DNA of 7,167 nt from Caldifarciminota bacterium (GTDB lineage Bacteria; Hydrothermota; Hydrothermia; S141-80): contig JALUJC010000315.1 of the NCBI GenBank assembly GCA_027053375.1, positions 1 to 7,167 of the forward strand. Reading direction: 5' to 3'. Below are positions 1 to 6,942 of this stretch, in pieces (positions within the stretch are counted from its first letter, which is position 1; each line of letters starts with the position of its first letter). The notes under the pieces are model-generated. The model saw nothing but the letters and a program-made list of their open reading frames with translations, made no database searches and was not told the DNA's origin. Made by a program: the position numbers and the translations under genes.

Positions 1-171
<171 letters not shown>

Positions 172-176
172 CCGAT

Positions 177-203
177 GAGGGGGCGCACCCCGTGCGCCCC
201 CTC
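177..203 (+). terminator. Perfect 12-bp GC-rich hairpin between argF and the sugar transferase gene
   Basis: GAGGGGGCGCAC (177-188) and GTGCGCCCCCTC (192-203) are exact reverse complements separated by a 3-base CCC loop. The stem begins 5 bases after the argF stop. No T tract follows, so it is not a canonical intrinsic terminator in the plus direction. The sequence right after the stem is AGGAAACCTGC and then the ATG of the next gene, so the putative ribosome binding site starts at the base of the stem. It could act as a weak or factor-assisted terminator, an mRNA 3'-end stabiliser for argF, or a modulator of translation of the downstream gene. The structure is certain; the role is inferred. 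Confidence 0.55.
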
Positions 204-209
204 AGGAAA
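204..209 (+). promoter_or_regulatory. Ribosome binding site (AGGAAA) of the sugar transferase gene
   Basis: AGGAAA lies 5 bases before the ATG at 215. It abuts the 3' arm of the 177-203 hairpin without being part of it. This supports 215 as the start and leaves room for the hairpin to affect ribosome access. Confidence 0.5.
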
Positions 210-214
210 CCTGC

Positions 215-1552
215 ATGCGAAGACTGTTCTTTGCACTCTCCGGCCTGGTGGCCGATGGCCTGGCGCTTGGGATGGCCTTTGCGGTGGGTTATGGGCTCCG
301 ATGGTCCGCACCTCACTGGTTCCCCCACACCTTTTCCGCGCTTTATCCCCCTTCCTTTTATTTTGCTTTCTGGCCCTATGCCCTGATCTGGATGCTGGTG
401 TTTTTCTATGAGGGGCTTTACCTTCGCTGGACATGGCCCCATCATGAACGAATGGGTGTTCTTCGGGGTCATCTCTGGGCAAGTTTACTGTTTCTGGCGC
501 TGGCTTTCAGCGTGAAGGACCTGCGGGTGGTCTCCCGGGTGCTGCTGTTCGGGATGATGGCTGCGGGGTTTCTCACCTTTCCCCTGTTTCGTGCCCTGCG
601 GAGGAAATGGATGGATCGGGTGCTGCCACCGCGGTTGCTGATCCGATCGGACGGTCCCCTCCCTGAACGATTGAAACACCGGCTGGTCCGTCAGTTTTCA
701 CCGGCTCGTATCCATTTTCAGGCCCTGACCGATCCGCTTCCCGATGAACCCATGGATGGTGCCCTGGTGGTTGCGCTTCAAACCCCCCTGGAGGAGCGTA
801 TTCAGCAGGCCCGTCTGCTGGAAGGGACGCTTGCTTCCGTATGGGTGCTTACCCATTCCAGGGATTTTCCCTTCCTGAACCTCCGGGCGTTTCTGTGGGA
901 AGGGCTTGCGGTGCTGGAAGTAGAGGATCGTCTGCTGGTGCCCTGGAATCTGATGATCAAGCGGGTGATCGAGCTGCTGCTTGTTCTTTTGTTCCTTCCC
1001 CTCTGGCTTCCCCTGGTGGCAGGGATTGCGGTGTTGCTGAGGGTGTTGCAGGGTCCCCCCGTACTGTTTCGGCAGGTACGCGTGGGGAGAGGAGGAAAAC
1101 CCTTCGTGATGTGGAAGTTCCGGACCATGGTGCAGGACGGAGAACGTGTCCTTGCCGCCTATCTGTCCCGCCATCCGGAGGAAAAGCAGCGATGGGAGCG
1201 GCAGCATCGTCTCCGTCATGACCCCCGGGTCACGCCGATTGGCCGGTGGCTTCGCCGTTTCAGCCTGGATGAACTTCCCCAGCTTTTCCATGTCCTGCGA
1301 GGCCAGATGAGCCTGGTGGGTCCCCGTCCCTATCTCCCGGAAGAAGTCAAACGGTATCAGGTGGATCCCGTGATTTTCCGGGTCCGTCCAGGGATGACCG
1401 GTCCCTTCCAGGTGCTCGGTCGGAAACATCTGACCTTTGAAGAGCGGATCGAGCTGGAACGGTTCTATGTGCGCAACTGGAGTCCCTGGATGGACTTCCA
1501 GATTCTTATGCGGACGGTTCTTGAGGTTCTTCGCGGGGAGGGGGCGGCATAG
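215..1552 (+). CDS. Polyprenyl-phosphate sugar-1-phosphate transferase (initiating enzyme for exopolysaccharide/O-antigen)
   Basis: A 445-aa membrane protein of the WbaP/WcaJ-type bacterial sugar transferase family. These enzymes move a sugar phosphate from a nucleotide sugar to undecaprenyl phosphate at the cytoplasmic face, the first step of capsule, exopolysaccharide or O-antigen assembly. The N-terminal part has about four hydrophobic segments (roughly residues 6-28, 47-65, 85-103, 107-125), then a soluble linker (about 135-245) in place of the usual Rossmann-like CoA_binding_3 region. A hydrophobic segment at about 250-278 matches the family's re-entrant membrane helix. The catalytic domain follows: VMWKFRTM (298-305), [23 protein letters not shown] (350-372, with the catalytic Asp-Glu pair D352/E353), [10 protein letters not shown] (391-400) and the ending [14 protein letters not shown]. 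Length is normal for the family. The donor sugar cannot be read from sequence. Start: ATG with AGGAAA upstream, 43 bp after argF. The 3' end overlaps the convergent CDF gene by 47 bp. Confidence 0.92.
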   Translation: MRRLFFALSGLVADGLALGMAFAVGYGLRWSAPHWFPHTFSALYPPSFYFAFWPYALIWMLVFFYEGLYLRWTWPHHERMGVLRGHLWASLLFLALAFSVKDLRVVSRVLLFGMMAAGFLTFPLFRALRRKWMDRVLPPRLLIRSDGPLPERLKHRLVRQFSPARIHFQALTDPLPDEPMDGALVVALQTPLEERIQQARLLEGTLASVWVLTHSRDFPFLNLRAFLWEGLAVLEVEDRLLVPWNLMIKRVIELLLVLLFLPLWLPLVAGIAVLLRVLQGPPVLFRQVRVGRGGKPFVMWKFRTMVQDGERVLAAYLSRHPEEKQRWERQHRLRHDPRVTPIGRWLRRFSLDELPQLFHVLRGQMSLVGPRPYLPEEVKRYQVDPVIFRVRPGMTGPFQVLGRKHLTFEERIELERFYVRNWSPWMDFQILMRTVLEVLRGEGAA

Positions 1553-2468
1553 AGCGTTCCGTCTCGCGGTCCGGGAAGAACCCCAGGCGGTGGGGTTCAC
1601 CTGGTTCAATGTGGATATGGGAAACCACCTGTCCGAAGGCCTCTTTGAGTTGTTGATCCACCCTGTGGGCAAGATGATGGGCCACCTCCACGGACTCTCG
1701 ACCATCCACCACCAGATCAAAGTCCACAAACAGGGTCGGACCGATACGGCGCGTCTTGAGATTGTGCGCGCCCAGGATTCGATCATCCACCTGCTGGAGG
1801 AGCTGTAGAATGCGCTGGAGTTCATCCTCCGGTATTGCCTGATCCATCAGAACCCCGACGGATTCCTGGATCAGTTTCCATCCGTTCCAGAAAATGTGTG
1901 CGGCCACGAGAATGGCGATGATGGGGTCCAGCCGCAGCCATCCGGTGAACTGGACCACCCACAGGCCCAGCAGGACAGCCGCGGTGGTCTGGGCGTCGGT
2001 GAGCCAGTGGGTCCCCTCGGCACGAAGTGCCACGGAGTGAAGCTGGACGCCCTTCCGCTGAAGGTACAGACCCAGGAGGGTCATCCAGAAGAGTGCAGCC
2101 ACCAGAAGGAGGGTGCTTCCCGCAAGGGCGTGCAGCGCGGTGGGGTGGAGCAGGCGAGCGGTGGCTTCTTTAAGGATCATCAACCCCGCAAGACCGATCA
2201 GAAATCCTTCCAGGGAAGATGCAAAATATTCTGCTTTACCGTGGCCATAGGGATGGGTCCGATCCGGGGGGCGCCGGGCCAGCCGGGTGAGCACAAGGCT
2301 CACAACGGAAGCCACCACATTAACCATGGATTCCAGCGCATCGGAAAGGATGGCGGTGGACCCTGAGTGCAGGGCAACGCCCAGTTTAAGCGTCATCAGC
2401 GCCACACCGCTGGCCATGGACAGCCACAGATACCGATCCGGTTGTTCAGACCTGGAGAAAGGGGGCAT
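1506..2468 (-). CDS. Cation diffusion facilitator (CDF) family divalent metal transporter
   Basis: A 320-aa inner-membrane protein that by family exports divalent metal (Zn, Fe, Mn, Co or similar) in exchange for protons. About six transmembrane helices span residues 13-205, starting YLWLSMASGVAL. TM2 carries ILSDALESMVNVVAS (40-54). The loop motif HPYGHGKAE is at 72-80, TM5 has H154xxxD158, and RLDPIIAI is at 179-186. The cytoplasmic C-terminal domain has GAHNLKTRRIGPT (233-245), VDFDLVVD and HIHIEP (284-289), as in YiiP/FieF-like proteins. By alignment with YiiP, the membrane site would be Glu46, Asn50, His154, Asp158, so the usual Asp/His-Asp pair of TM2 is Glu-Asn. The start at 2468 sits just before TM1, with GGGAG 10 bases upstream; it overlaps the preceding cyclase gene by 23 bp, which suggests coupling. 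A longer frame reaches 2582 but would overlap that gene by 137 bp. The last 14 or so residues (Pro/Glu-rich) overlap the convergent gene. Substrate unknown. Confidence 0.9.
   Translation of the reverse strand: MPPFSRSEQPDRYLWLSMASGVALMTLKLGVALHSGSTAILSDALESMVNVVASVVSLVLTRLARRPPDRTHPYGHGKAEYFASSLEGFLIGLAGLMILKEATARLLHPTALHALAGSTLLLVAALFWMTLLGLYLQRKGVQLHSVALRAEGTHWLTDAQTTAAVLLGLWVVQFTGWLRLDPIIAILVAAHIFWNGWKLIQESVGVLMDQAIPEDELQRILQLLQQVDDRILGAHNLKTRRIGPTLFVDFDLVVDGRESVEVAHHLAHRVDQQLKEAFGQVVSHIHIEPGEPHRLGFFPDRETERSMPPPPREEPQEPSA
1525..1582. repeat. Inverted repeat spanning the convergent gene ends
   Basis: GGTTCTTC (1525-1532) is exactly complementary in inverted orientation to GAAGAACC (1575-1582). 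After one mismatch, three more pairs (1534-1536 with 1571-1573) extend the stem inward, leaving a loop of about 34 bases. It covers the stop codon of the plus-strand gene and the last codons of the minus-strand gene. It is the only candidate here for a shared transcription end, but it lacks a T tract, and an 8-bp match at this spacing can occur by chance. Confidence 0.25.
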
Positions 2469-5400
2469 AAAGAGGGTGCTCCCGTAAAGCGTTCCTGTGA
2501 GGGGTCGGGGTGTGTCGTTCCACATGCTGGAGAATCCGTTTACCGCGCATACGGTAGTCCTCCTTCCGTTCCTCCCGGTCACATCTTTCCATGAAGACGT
2601 GAAAGAGCCAGATCCATTCGGTCCATTCCATATGCGGAGGGATTTTGGATCGCACCTCGTTCACGGTGTTCGCTGCGCCGGGGCAGGTCCAGCGCCATCG
2701 CCAGGTGAACAGCGCCCATTCAAGGGGGCGGGCGTATCCCCTGTTCCAGAGTACAAGCCTGCGCGCGGCGGCGATCCGTCCCCGTTCCATGAGAAAATGA
2801 GCATACAGAAAGGCAATCCCTGCACGAAGCCGCCGACTCTGGAGTTCCCACCCTGTGTACAGTGCCCTCCGGAAGGATAAATCGGCCTTCCGGGGATCTC
2901 CCGTACGCCAGGCCACGTAGGCACGGAGAAAATTTCCATATACCCTGGCCAGACGGTTATGGATTTCCTCGGAGCGTTCCATGTAGCGTTCCAGCCAGGG
3001 TTCCACCTCGCTCCACACGCCGAGGTCAGCAAACCAGGTTGCCATATTGTAGGATGCGATGGCTTCCCCCAGCCGATCGCCGGTTTTTTCCGCAATTTCC
3101 AGAGAACGTTGAAGCTCCCGATAGGCGCGATCCATGTATCCCCGTGCGCTCCACTGGGTCAGGTTGTTGGTCAGCACCTGTTCCATCGCCACATGATGAT
3201 GGCGCCGGGCCAGGTCAAGCGCCTGTTCATAGAGGGCAAGGCGCCGTTTGATGGCATGCTCGGGCAATGTGTTGGCGCGAAGATTCAGGCGATGGATGGT
3301 TTCTTCCGGTTTTTCTCCTGAGGTGAGGGTTTCCACGTGCTGCCACAACGTTTCCATCTGTTCCTCCTGGCCCAGGTGATGCAAAATCCAGATTTGCAGC
3401 AGCAAACGGCGTCGGGAAAGGGAAGACTCCAGATCCTGTGCGGGGATACGGGACAGCAACTGGAGTGCTTCGGGGTAGCGGCTCTGCCGTTCAAGGGCTT
3501 CCGCATGCAGCAACTGCAGAAGGTATCGTTGTTCGGGGCTGGAGGTTTGCTGTAAAAATCGTTCGATTTCCTGCCGGGCTTGGTCGTACTGTCCCAGGTG
3601 GATATAGGCACGTATCAGAGATTCTACGAGAGGAAGGATCTCTTCCATGGGAAGGGAAAGCACGGTGGGATTTTGCAGAATGGGTCCCAGGATACCGGTG
3701 ATTTCCCGGTATGCGCCCAGGTGTTCCATGGAAGGGAGCACGGAGCGTGCGTGCCGGATGATCCGTTTTCCTTCTCCTGTCGTCTCTGCCAGACGGAGTT
3801 TCAGCATGGAGAACATGGGGAGGGGCGGTGTTGGGGCGGCTTCAAAATATTCCAGGAGTTTTCGGGAGAGGTGGGTTTTGTCTTTCCGCGTCAGGGTGCT
3901 GAGCACCGCTTCCCGAAGCAATTCGTGACGGAACATAAACTCGCGGTGTCCGGGAAACTGGCTCAGGGCACGGGAGCGAATCATGCCATCGCCCAGTGCC
4001 CAGCGAAGCGCATGGTCCAGGGATTCTCTGGACATTCCGTGAACAGCCATAAGGGGACCGTCCCAGAAAATCCGGCCCATCAGGGCGGCGGTTTTCAGAA
4101 GATCCCGGGTCTCGCCCGGGACACCGTCCACCCGTGCCAGAACAGTTTCTTCGATACGCCGGGGCAGCGCGTGTTCCAGATCTTCTGGATCCAGGAACGC
4201 CCAGTGATGTTCCACCCACTGGATCCTCCCATCATGGATCAGGGTCTTGATCAATTCTTCCAGCAGAAGGGGGTTTCCTCCGGTGCGCCGCCAGAGGAGG
4301 TGGGCAAGTTCCGGATGGTCGGTGTTCAGCACTTCCCGCAACCACCGTTCGTAGTGTTCGGGCTGGAGGGGACGAAGGTGAAGCAGGATGGAGGGGAATC
4401 GCTGCTCCAGGCGTTCAAGATATCGCTGCCATACATGTTCACCGGGCAGGGGGGGGCGTGCCATGGTAATCAGCAGAATGGGAAGACCTCGATCTGCGAG
4501 GTGTTCAAGAACGTGGAAAGTTCCGCTGTCTGCCCACTGGAGATCCTCCAGCACCAGAAGGAAAGGTCCCTGCATACGGGCATGCTCTTCAAAGAAGGAT
4601 AGAAAGAACTGCTGCATTTCTTCCGGGCGAAACCCGGGAGGATAGGGCCGGAGGGAAAAGAGCATCTCCAGCAATTCCAGCGGGGGGCGCAAGGTATGAT
4701 GAGAGAGTTCCGGTGCGCGAAGGCTGAGATAGGTCTCAAGACGTTCACGGGAGATGGGTCCGTCACCGAGGGTAATGCGGAGGTCCCGATGAATCAGATA
4801 AGCCAGGGGAGCAAAAAGGGCACGACCATAGGGAAGGGCACGTCCCATCAGGGAGGTCGGGGGTTCATGAATCTGACGGAAGAATTCAGAGAACAGGCGA
4901 GATTTCCCGATTCCGGGTTCACCCAGGATGCGCACCATCAGGGGACGGTGGGTCCGCTGAAAGCGTTCATAGGCGATCTGAAGGTTCTCCAGTTCTTCCT
5001 CACGCCCGATAAAGGGTGTGGGGAGAGAAGGTAAACCCCGCCAGGGGCGTCGTTCACGATGTCGTCCTGCAAGACGGTAAACCCGGACCGGTTCTTCAAA
5101 TCCTTTAAAGTGGTGGGGACCAAGCAATGTATAAGCGAACAGGTGTTCTGTGAGCTCTCGAACCGGCTCGTGAACCAGGATTTCATTGCCTTCTGCAAGG
5201 TTTTCCAGCCGTGCCGCCAGGTTCATGGGTTCCCCCACAAAACGGGGGGGATGACCTTCCACCACAAGCACACGTCCTGTGGCGATGCCAGCATGCACCG
5301 TGAGCTGGAGGCGACGCTGGAGCTCTTCCTGAATGTCCAGGACTGCCGAGACCGCACGTTCTGCAGAGTTTTCCAGGATTCGGGGATAACCAAACACACA

Positions 5401-5667
5401 GAGTGCGGCATCGCCCAGCCGCTGGTAGAGATGGCCGTGGTAGGCCTGGATGCGTTCCTGTACGATGGAAAAGAATTTTTCGGTGGTTTCCGCCACTTCC
5501 TCCGGATCGGCATGCTGGACCCAGCGGGTGAACCCCTGAAGGTCAATGTACACCACGGTGAGGGGGACATACCGCTCTTTTCGCACCTCCAGGGATGCGC
5601 CACATCCCGGGCAGAACCGGGCGCCTTCCGGGACAGGGGTTCCACAGTGGGTGCAGGATGGGTTCAT
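2446..5667 (-). CDS. Zinc-ribbon / class III nucleotide cyclase / AAA-STAND ATPase / TPR signalling protein
   Basis: A 1073-aa soluble multidomain regulator. Residues 5-22 form a zinc ribbon (CTHC, then CPGC; C5, C8, C19, C22). Residues about 35-200 are a class III adenylate/guanylate cyclase domain: VYIDLQGFT with metal ligand D42, RLGDAALCVFGYP with second metal ligand D86, and GEPMNLAARL with catalytic-type N149 and R153. The purine-contact positions are atypical: Q82 stands where Lys is usual and R142 where Asp/Thr is usual. Residues about 218-600 are a STAND-type AAA ATPase: FIGREEEL, Walker A GEPGIGKS (249-256), Walker B LLVLEDLQWAD (370-380) and GGNPLLLEEL (463-472). Residues about 640-1000 are helical TPR-like repeats (for example LGQYDQARQEIERFL, ALYEQALDLARR). 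No membrane segment is seen. Such proteins couple ATPase and TPR sensing to cyclic-nucleotide output or transcription; which applies here is unknown. The start at 5667 is set by an ATGA overlap with the rsmG-like stop and by GGGGA 6 bases upstream; an earlier ATG at 5760 would add 31 residues of non-homologous sequence inside the previous gene. Confidence 0.9.
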   Translation of the reverse strand: MNPSCTHCGTPVPEGARFCPGCGASLEVRKERYVPLTVVYIDLQGFTRWVQHADPEEVAETTEKFFSIVQERIQAYHGHLYQRLGDAALCVFGYPRILENSAERAVSAVLDIQEELQRRLQLTVHAGIATGRVLVVEGHPPRFVGEPMNLAARLENLAEGNEILVHEPVRELTEHLFAYTLLGPHHFKGFEEPVRVYRLAGRHRERRPWRGLPSLPTPFIGREEELENLQIAYERFQRTHRPLMVRILGEPGIGKSRLFSEFFRQIHEPPTSLMGRALPYGRALFAPLAYLIHRDLRITLGDGPISRERLETYLSLRAPELSHHTLRPPLELLEMLFSLRPYPPGFRPEEMQQFFLSFFEEHARMQGPFLLVLEDLQWADSGTFHVLEHLADRGLPILLITMARPPLPGEHVWQRYLERLEQRFPSILLHLRPLQPEHYERWLREVLNTDHPELAHLLWRRTGGNPLLLEELIKTLIHDGRIQWVEHHWAFLDPEDLEHALPRRIEETVLARVDGVPGETRDLLKTAALMGRIFWDGPLMAVHGMSRESLDHALRWALGDGMIRSRALSQFPGHREFMFRHELLREAVLSTLTRKDKTHLSRKLLEYFEAAPTPPLPMFSMLKLRLAETTGEGKRIIRHARSVLPSMEHLGAYREITGILGPILQNPTVLSLPMEEILPLVESLIRAYIHLGQYDQARQEIERFLQQTSSPEQRYLLQLLHAEALERQSRYPEALQLLSRIPAQDLESSLSRRRLLLQIWILHHLGQEEQMETLWQHVETLTSGEKPEETIHRLNLRANTLPEHAIKRRLALYEQALDLARRHHHVAMEQVLTNNLTQWSARGYMDRAYRELQRSLEIAEKTGDRLGEAIASYNMATWFADLGVWSEVEPWLERYMERSEEIHNRLARVYGNFLRAYVAWRTGDPRKADLSFRRALYTGWELQSRRLRAGIAFLYAHFLMERGRIAAARRLVLWNRGYARPLEWALFTWRWRWTCPGAANTVNEVRSKIPPHMEWTEWIWLFHVFMERCDREERKEDYRMRGKRILQHVERHTPTPHRNALREHPLYAPFLQV

Positions 5668-6200
5668 CGGTATTCCCCGATCCAGAATCCCCCGTTTACC
5701 GGGTATACAGAAACAGCATCGTGCAGGTCTTCCCGCCGGCTCTCCAGTCGCAGCAGGCATCCCCCCGGCGCAAGCCAGGTGCGGAATCGCTTTTTCAGCT
5801 GTTTCCAGGGTCCAGCGGGAAGCGCGCGCACCACCACCCGGTCCACAGGGGAAGAAGGTGTATAGGACTCCAGCGGTGCTTCCACCACCTCAACGCTGGA
5901 AAGGGCAAGGTGCAGAACGATGTGTCGCAGAAAGGCAGCACGTCGTGCGCGTGGCTCCAGCAGCACCATGTGCACGTCCGGGCGTTCCAGGGCAAGCGGG
6001 ATCCCGGGGAAGCCTATCCCGGACCCCACGTCCAGCACGCGTGAACCTTTGGGGATCAGGGGAAGGAAAAGCAATGATTCCCGGTACAGTTGTTCCAGCC
6101 CTTTGAGATCTCTGCGGGAAGGACCCACCAGGGAAAGTCGGCGGGACCATCGCTGAATTTCAGTAAGATACCGGGTTTTCTTCCGGGTCTGCGGGGACAT
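5664..6200 (-). CDS. rsmG: RsmG-like (GidB) 16S rRNA m7G methyltransferase
   Basis: A 178-aa cytoplasmic SAM-dependent methyltransferase. RsmG methylates N7 of G527 (E. coli numbering) in 16S rRNA. The N-terminal helix IQRWSRRLSLVG matches the family's WNxxxNLT region. The SAM motif VLDVGSGIGFPGIPLA (55-70) is a close match to the family's DxGxGxGxPGxPLA, followed by MVLLEPRARRAAFLRHI (78-94, the equivalent of the LxxSxxKKxxFL segment) and VVVRALPAGP (122-131, equivalent to the SRA region). It is short beside the usual 200-240 aa and diverges at the C-terminus (LLRLES in place of the common LKG; no VVVIxK strand). It may be a minimal RsmG or a repurposed relative. Start: ATG preceded by AGGGTGA with 6-base spacing. 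It overlaps the ABC ATPase gene by 41 bp and its stop overlaps the cyclase start as ATGA, so it sits inside a coupled operon rather than with mnmG/parAB, a common location for gidB. Confidence 0.8.
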   Translation of the reverse strand: MSPQTRKKTRYLTEIQRWSRRLSLVGPSRRDLKGLEQLYRESLLFLPLIPKGSRVLDVGSGIGFPGIPLALERPDVHMVLLEPRARRAAFLRHIVLHLALSSVEVVEAPLESYTPSSPVDRVVVRALPAGPWKQLKKRFRTWLAPGGCLLRLESRREDLHDAVSVYPVNGGFWIGEYR

Positions 6201-6942
6201 GGGGAATCACCCTGGTTGGAAACAGACGGTCCACAAACGCCCTGTCGTTGAGTCGCTCAGGAGGAAAAGGTCCCTGTACACCCTTTTCCCGTGAAAAAGC
6301 CCACACCACGTCTGCGGATTGTGCAATTCCGTGGAGGTCGTGGGTGATCCAGAGAACCATCCGGGAAGATCGCTGACACACTTCGCGAAGAATCTCCAGG
6401 AAAGCGTTCCGGTGGGGAACGTCCAGGTGGCGATCGGCTTCATCCAGGAGAAAGAGGACAGGATCCTGAGCCAGTACGCGGGCCAGTTCCACCCACTGAC
6501 GTTCTCCGCCGGAGAAACGGTGAAGCGACCAGTGGCGAACCGCCCACAACCCCATCCGGCGGAGTACCTTTTCCACCACACGACGATCTTCCGGTGAAGG
6601 TCCCCATGGGCTGGGAAAGTGAGGGTAACGGCCCAGCATGACGGTTTCCACCACGGTCAGTGTGGGGTCGGGAGGAGAGAGCTGAGGGAGATAACCCACA
6701 CGCCTGGCGCGTTCCCGCGGGGGTTGTTTCAGCAGAGACATCCCCTGAAGCTGGAGTGTTCCCTCCTGAACGGGAAGAACGCCGATCAGTGCCCGCAGAA
6801 GGGTGGTTTTCCCGCTTCCGTTGGGGCCGATGCCCGCAGCCAGGGTTCCCGGTGGAAGGTGGAGGGTATAGGTGAAGGCAGGTCCCTCCGGATAGGCCAC
6901 CCGAAGCTCGCGAAGAACCAGCCCCTCAGGGGATGGAATCAT
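6160..6942 (-). CDS. ABC transporter ATP-binding protein, FecE/FepC/BtuD type
   Basis: A 260-aa peripheral membrane ATPase expected to drive import of an iron-siderophore, heme, cobalamin or metal, judged by its resemblance to FecE/FepC/BtuD. It has Walker A GPNGSGKTT (39-47), Q-loop YLPQ (84-87), the VMLGRYPHF stretch (101-109) typical of this subfamily, signature FSGGERQWVELARVLAQ (143-159), Walker B FLLDEAD (164-170, D167/E168), D-loop HLD (172-174) and switch histidine ITHDLHG (H201). Walker B is followed by ADRHLD instead of the common PTxxLD: the Pro after the catalytic Glu is Ala. This is tolerable but unusual. No permease or binding protein is encoded next to it; the downstream gene is rsmG-like and the visible upstream tail is soluble, so any partner lies outside the window. 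The start ATG overlaps the upstream stop (ATGA), with no strong Shine-Dalgarno sequence, which fits translational coupling. Confidence 0.9.
   Translation of the reverse strand: MIPSPEGLVLRELRVAYPEGPAFTYTLHLPPGTLAAGIGPNGSGKTTLLRALIGVLPVQEGTLQLQGMSLLKQPPRERARRVGYLPQLSPPDPTLTVVETVMLGRYPHFPSPWGPSPEDRRVVEKVLRRMGLWAVRHWSLHRFSGGERQWVELARVLAQDPVLFLLDEADRHLDVPHRNAFLEILREVCQRSSRMVLWITHDLHGIAQSADVVWAFSREKGVQGPFPPERLNDRAFVDRLFPTRVIPHVPADPEENPVSY
6207..6213 (-). promoter_or_regulatory. Ribosome binding site (AGGGTGA) of the rsmG-like gene
   Basis: On the minus strand AGGGTGA lies 6 bases before the ATG at 6200, inside the last codons of the ABC ATPase gene. It is the clearest Shine-Dalgarno sequence in the minus-strand operon and supports a start at 6200 despite the 41-bp overlap. 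Confidence 0.5.

Noticed and set aside
177..203. The hairpin as a canonical rho-independent terminator
   Set aside because: No run of T follows the stem. It is kept as a structure of uncertain role.
698..1825. Long minus-strand open frame (375 codons) opposite the sugar transferase
   Set aside because: It is low-complexity, His/Pro/Gln-rich and has no recognisable domain. It lies across two clearly conserved genes in other frames, so it is a shadow of them.
2469..2582. N-terminal extension of the CDF protein to an ATG at 2582
   Set aside because: It would add 38 residues without family similarity before TM1 and overlap the cyclase by 137 bp; the ATG at 2468 fits the usual CDF N-terminus.
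3580..4602. Long plus-strand open frame (340 codons) opposite the cyclase-ATPase gene
   Set aside because: It is antisense to the conserved ATPase and TPR regions, has no domain and is rich in Gly/Gln/Phe, as expected from a reverse-frame shadow.
5668..5760. N-terminal extension of the cyclase to an ATG at 5760
   Set aside because: The added 31 residues would lie wholly within the rsmG-like gene, while the ATG at 5667 forms an ATGA junction and directly precedes the zinc ribbon.
5059..5865. Plus-strand open frame across the cyclase and rsmG-like genes
   Set aside because: It spans two genes on the other strand that carry clear catalytic motifs, and it shows no motif of its own.
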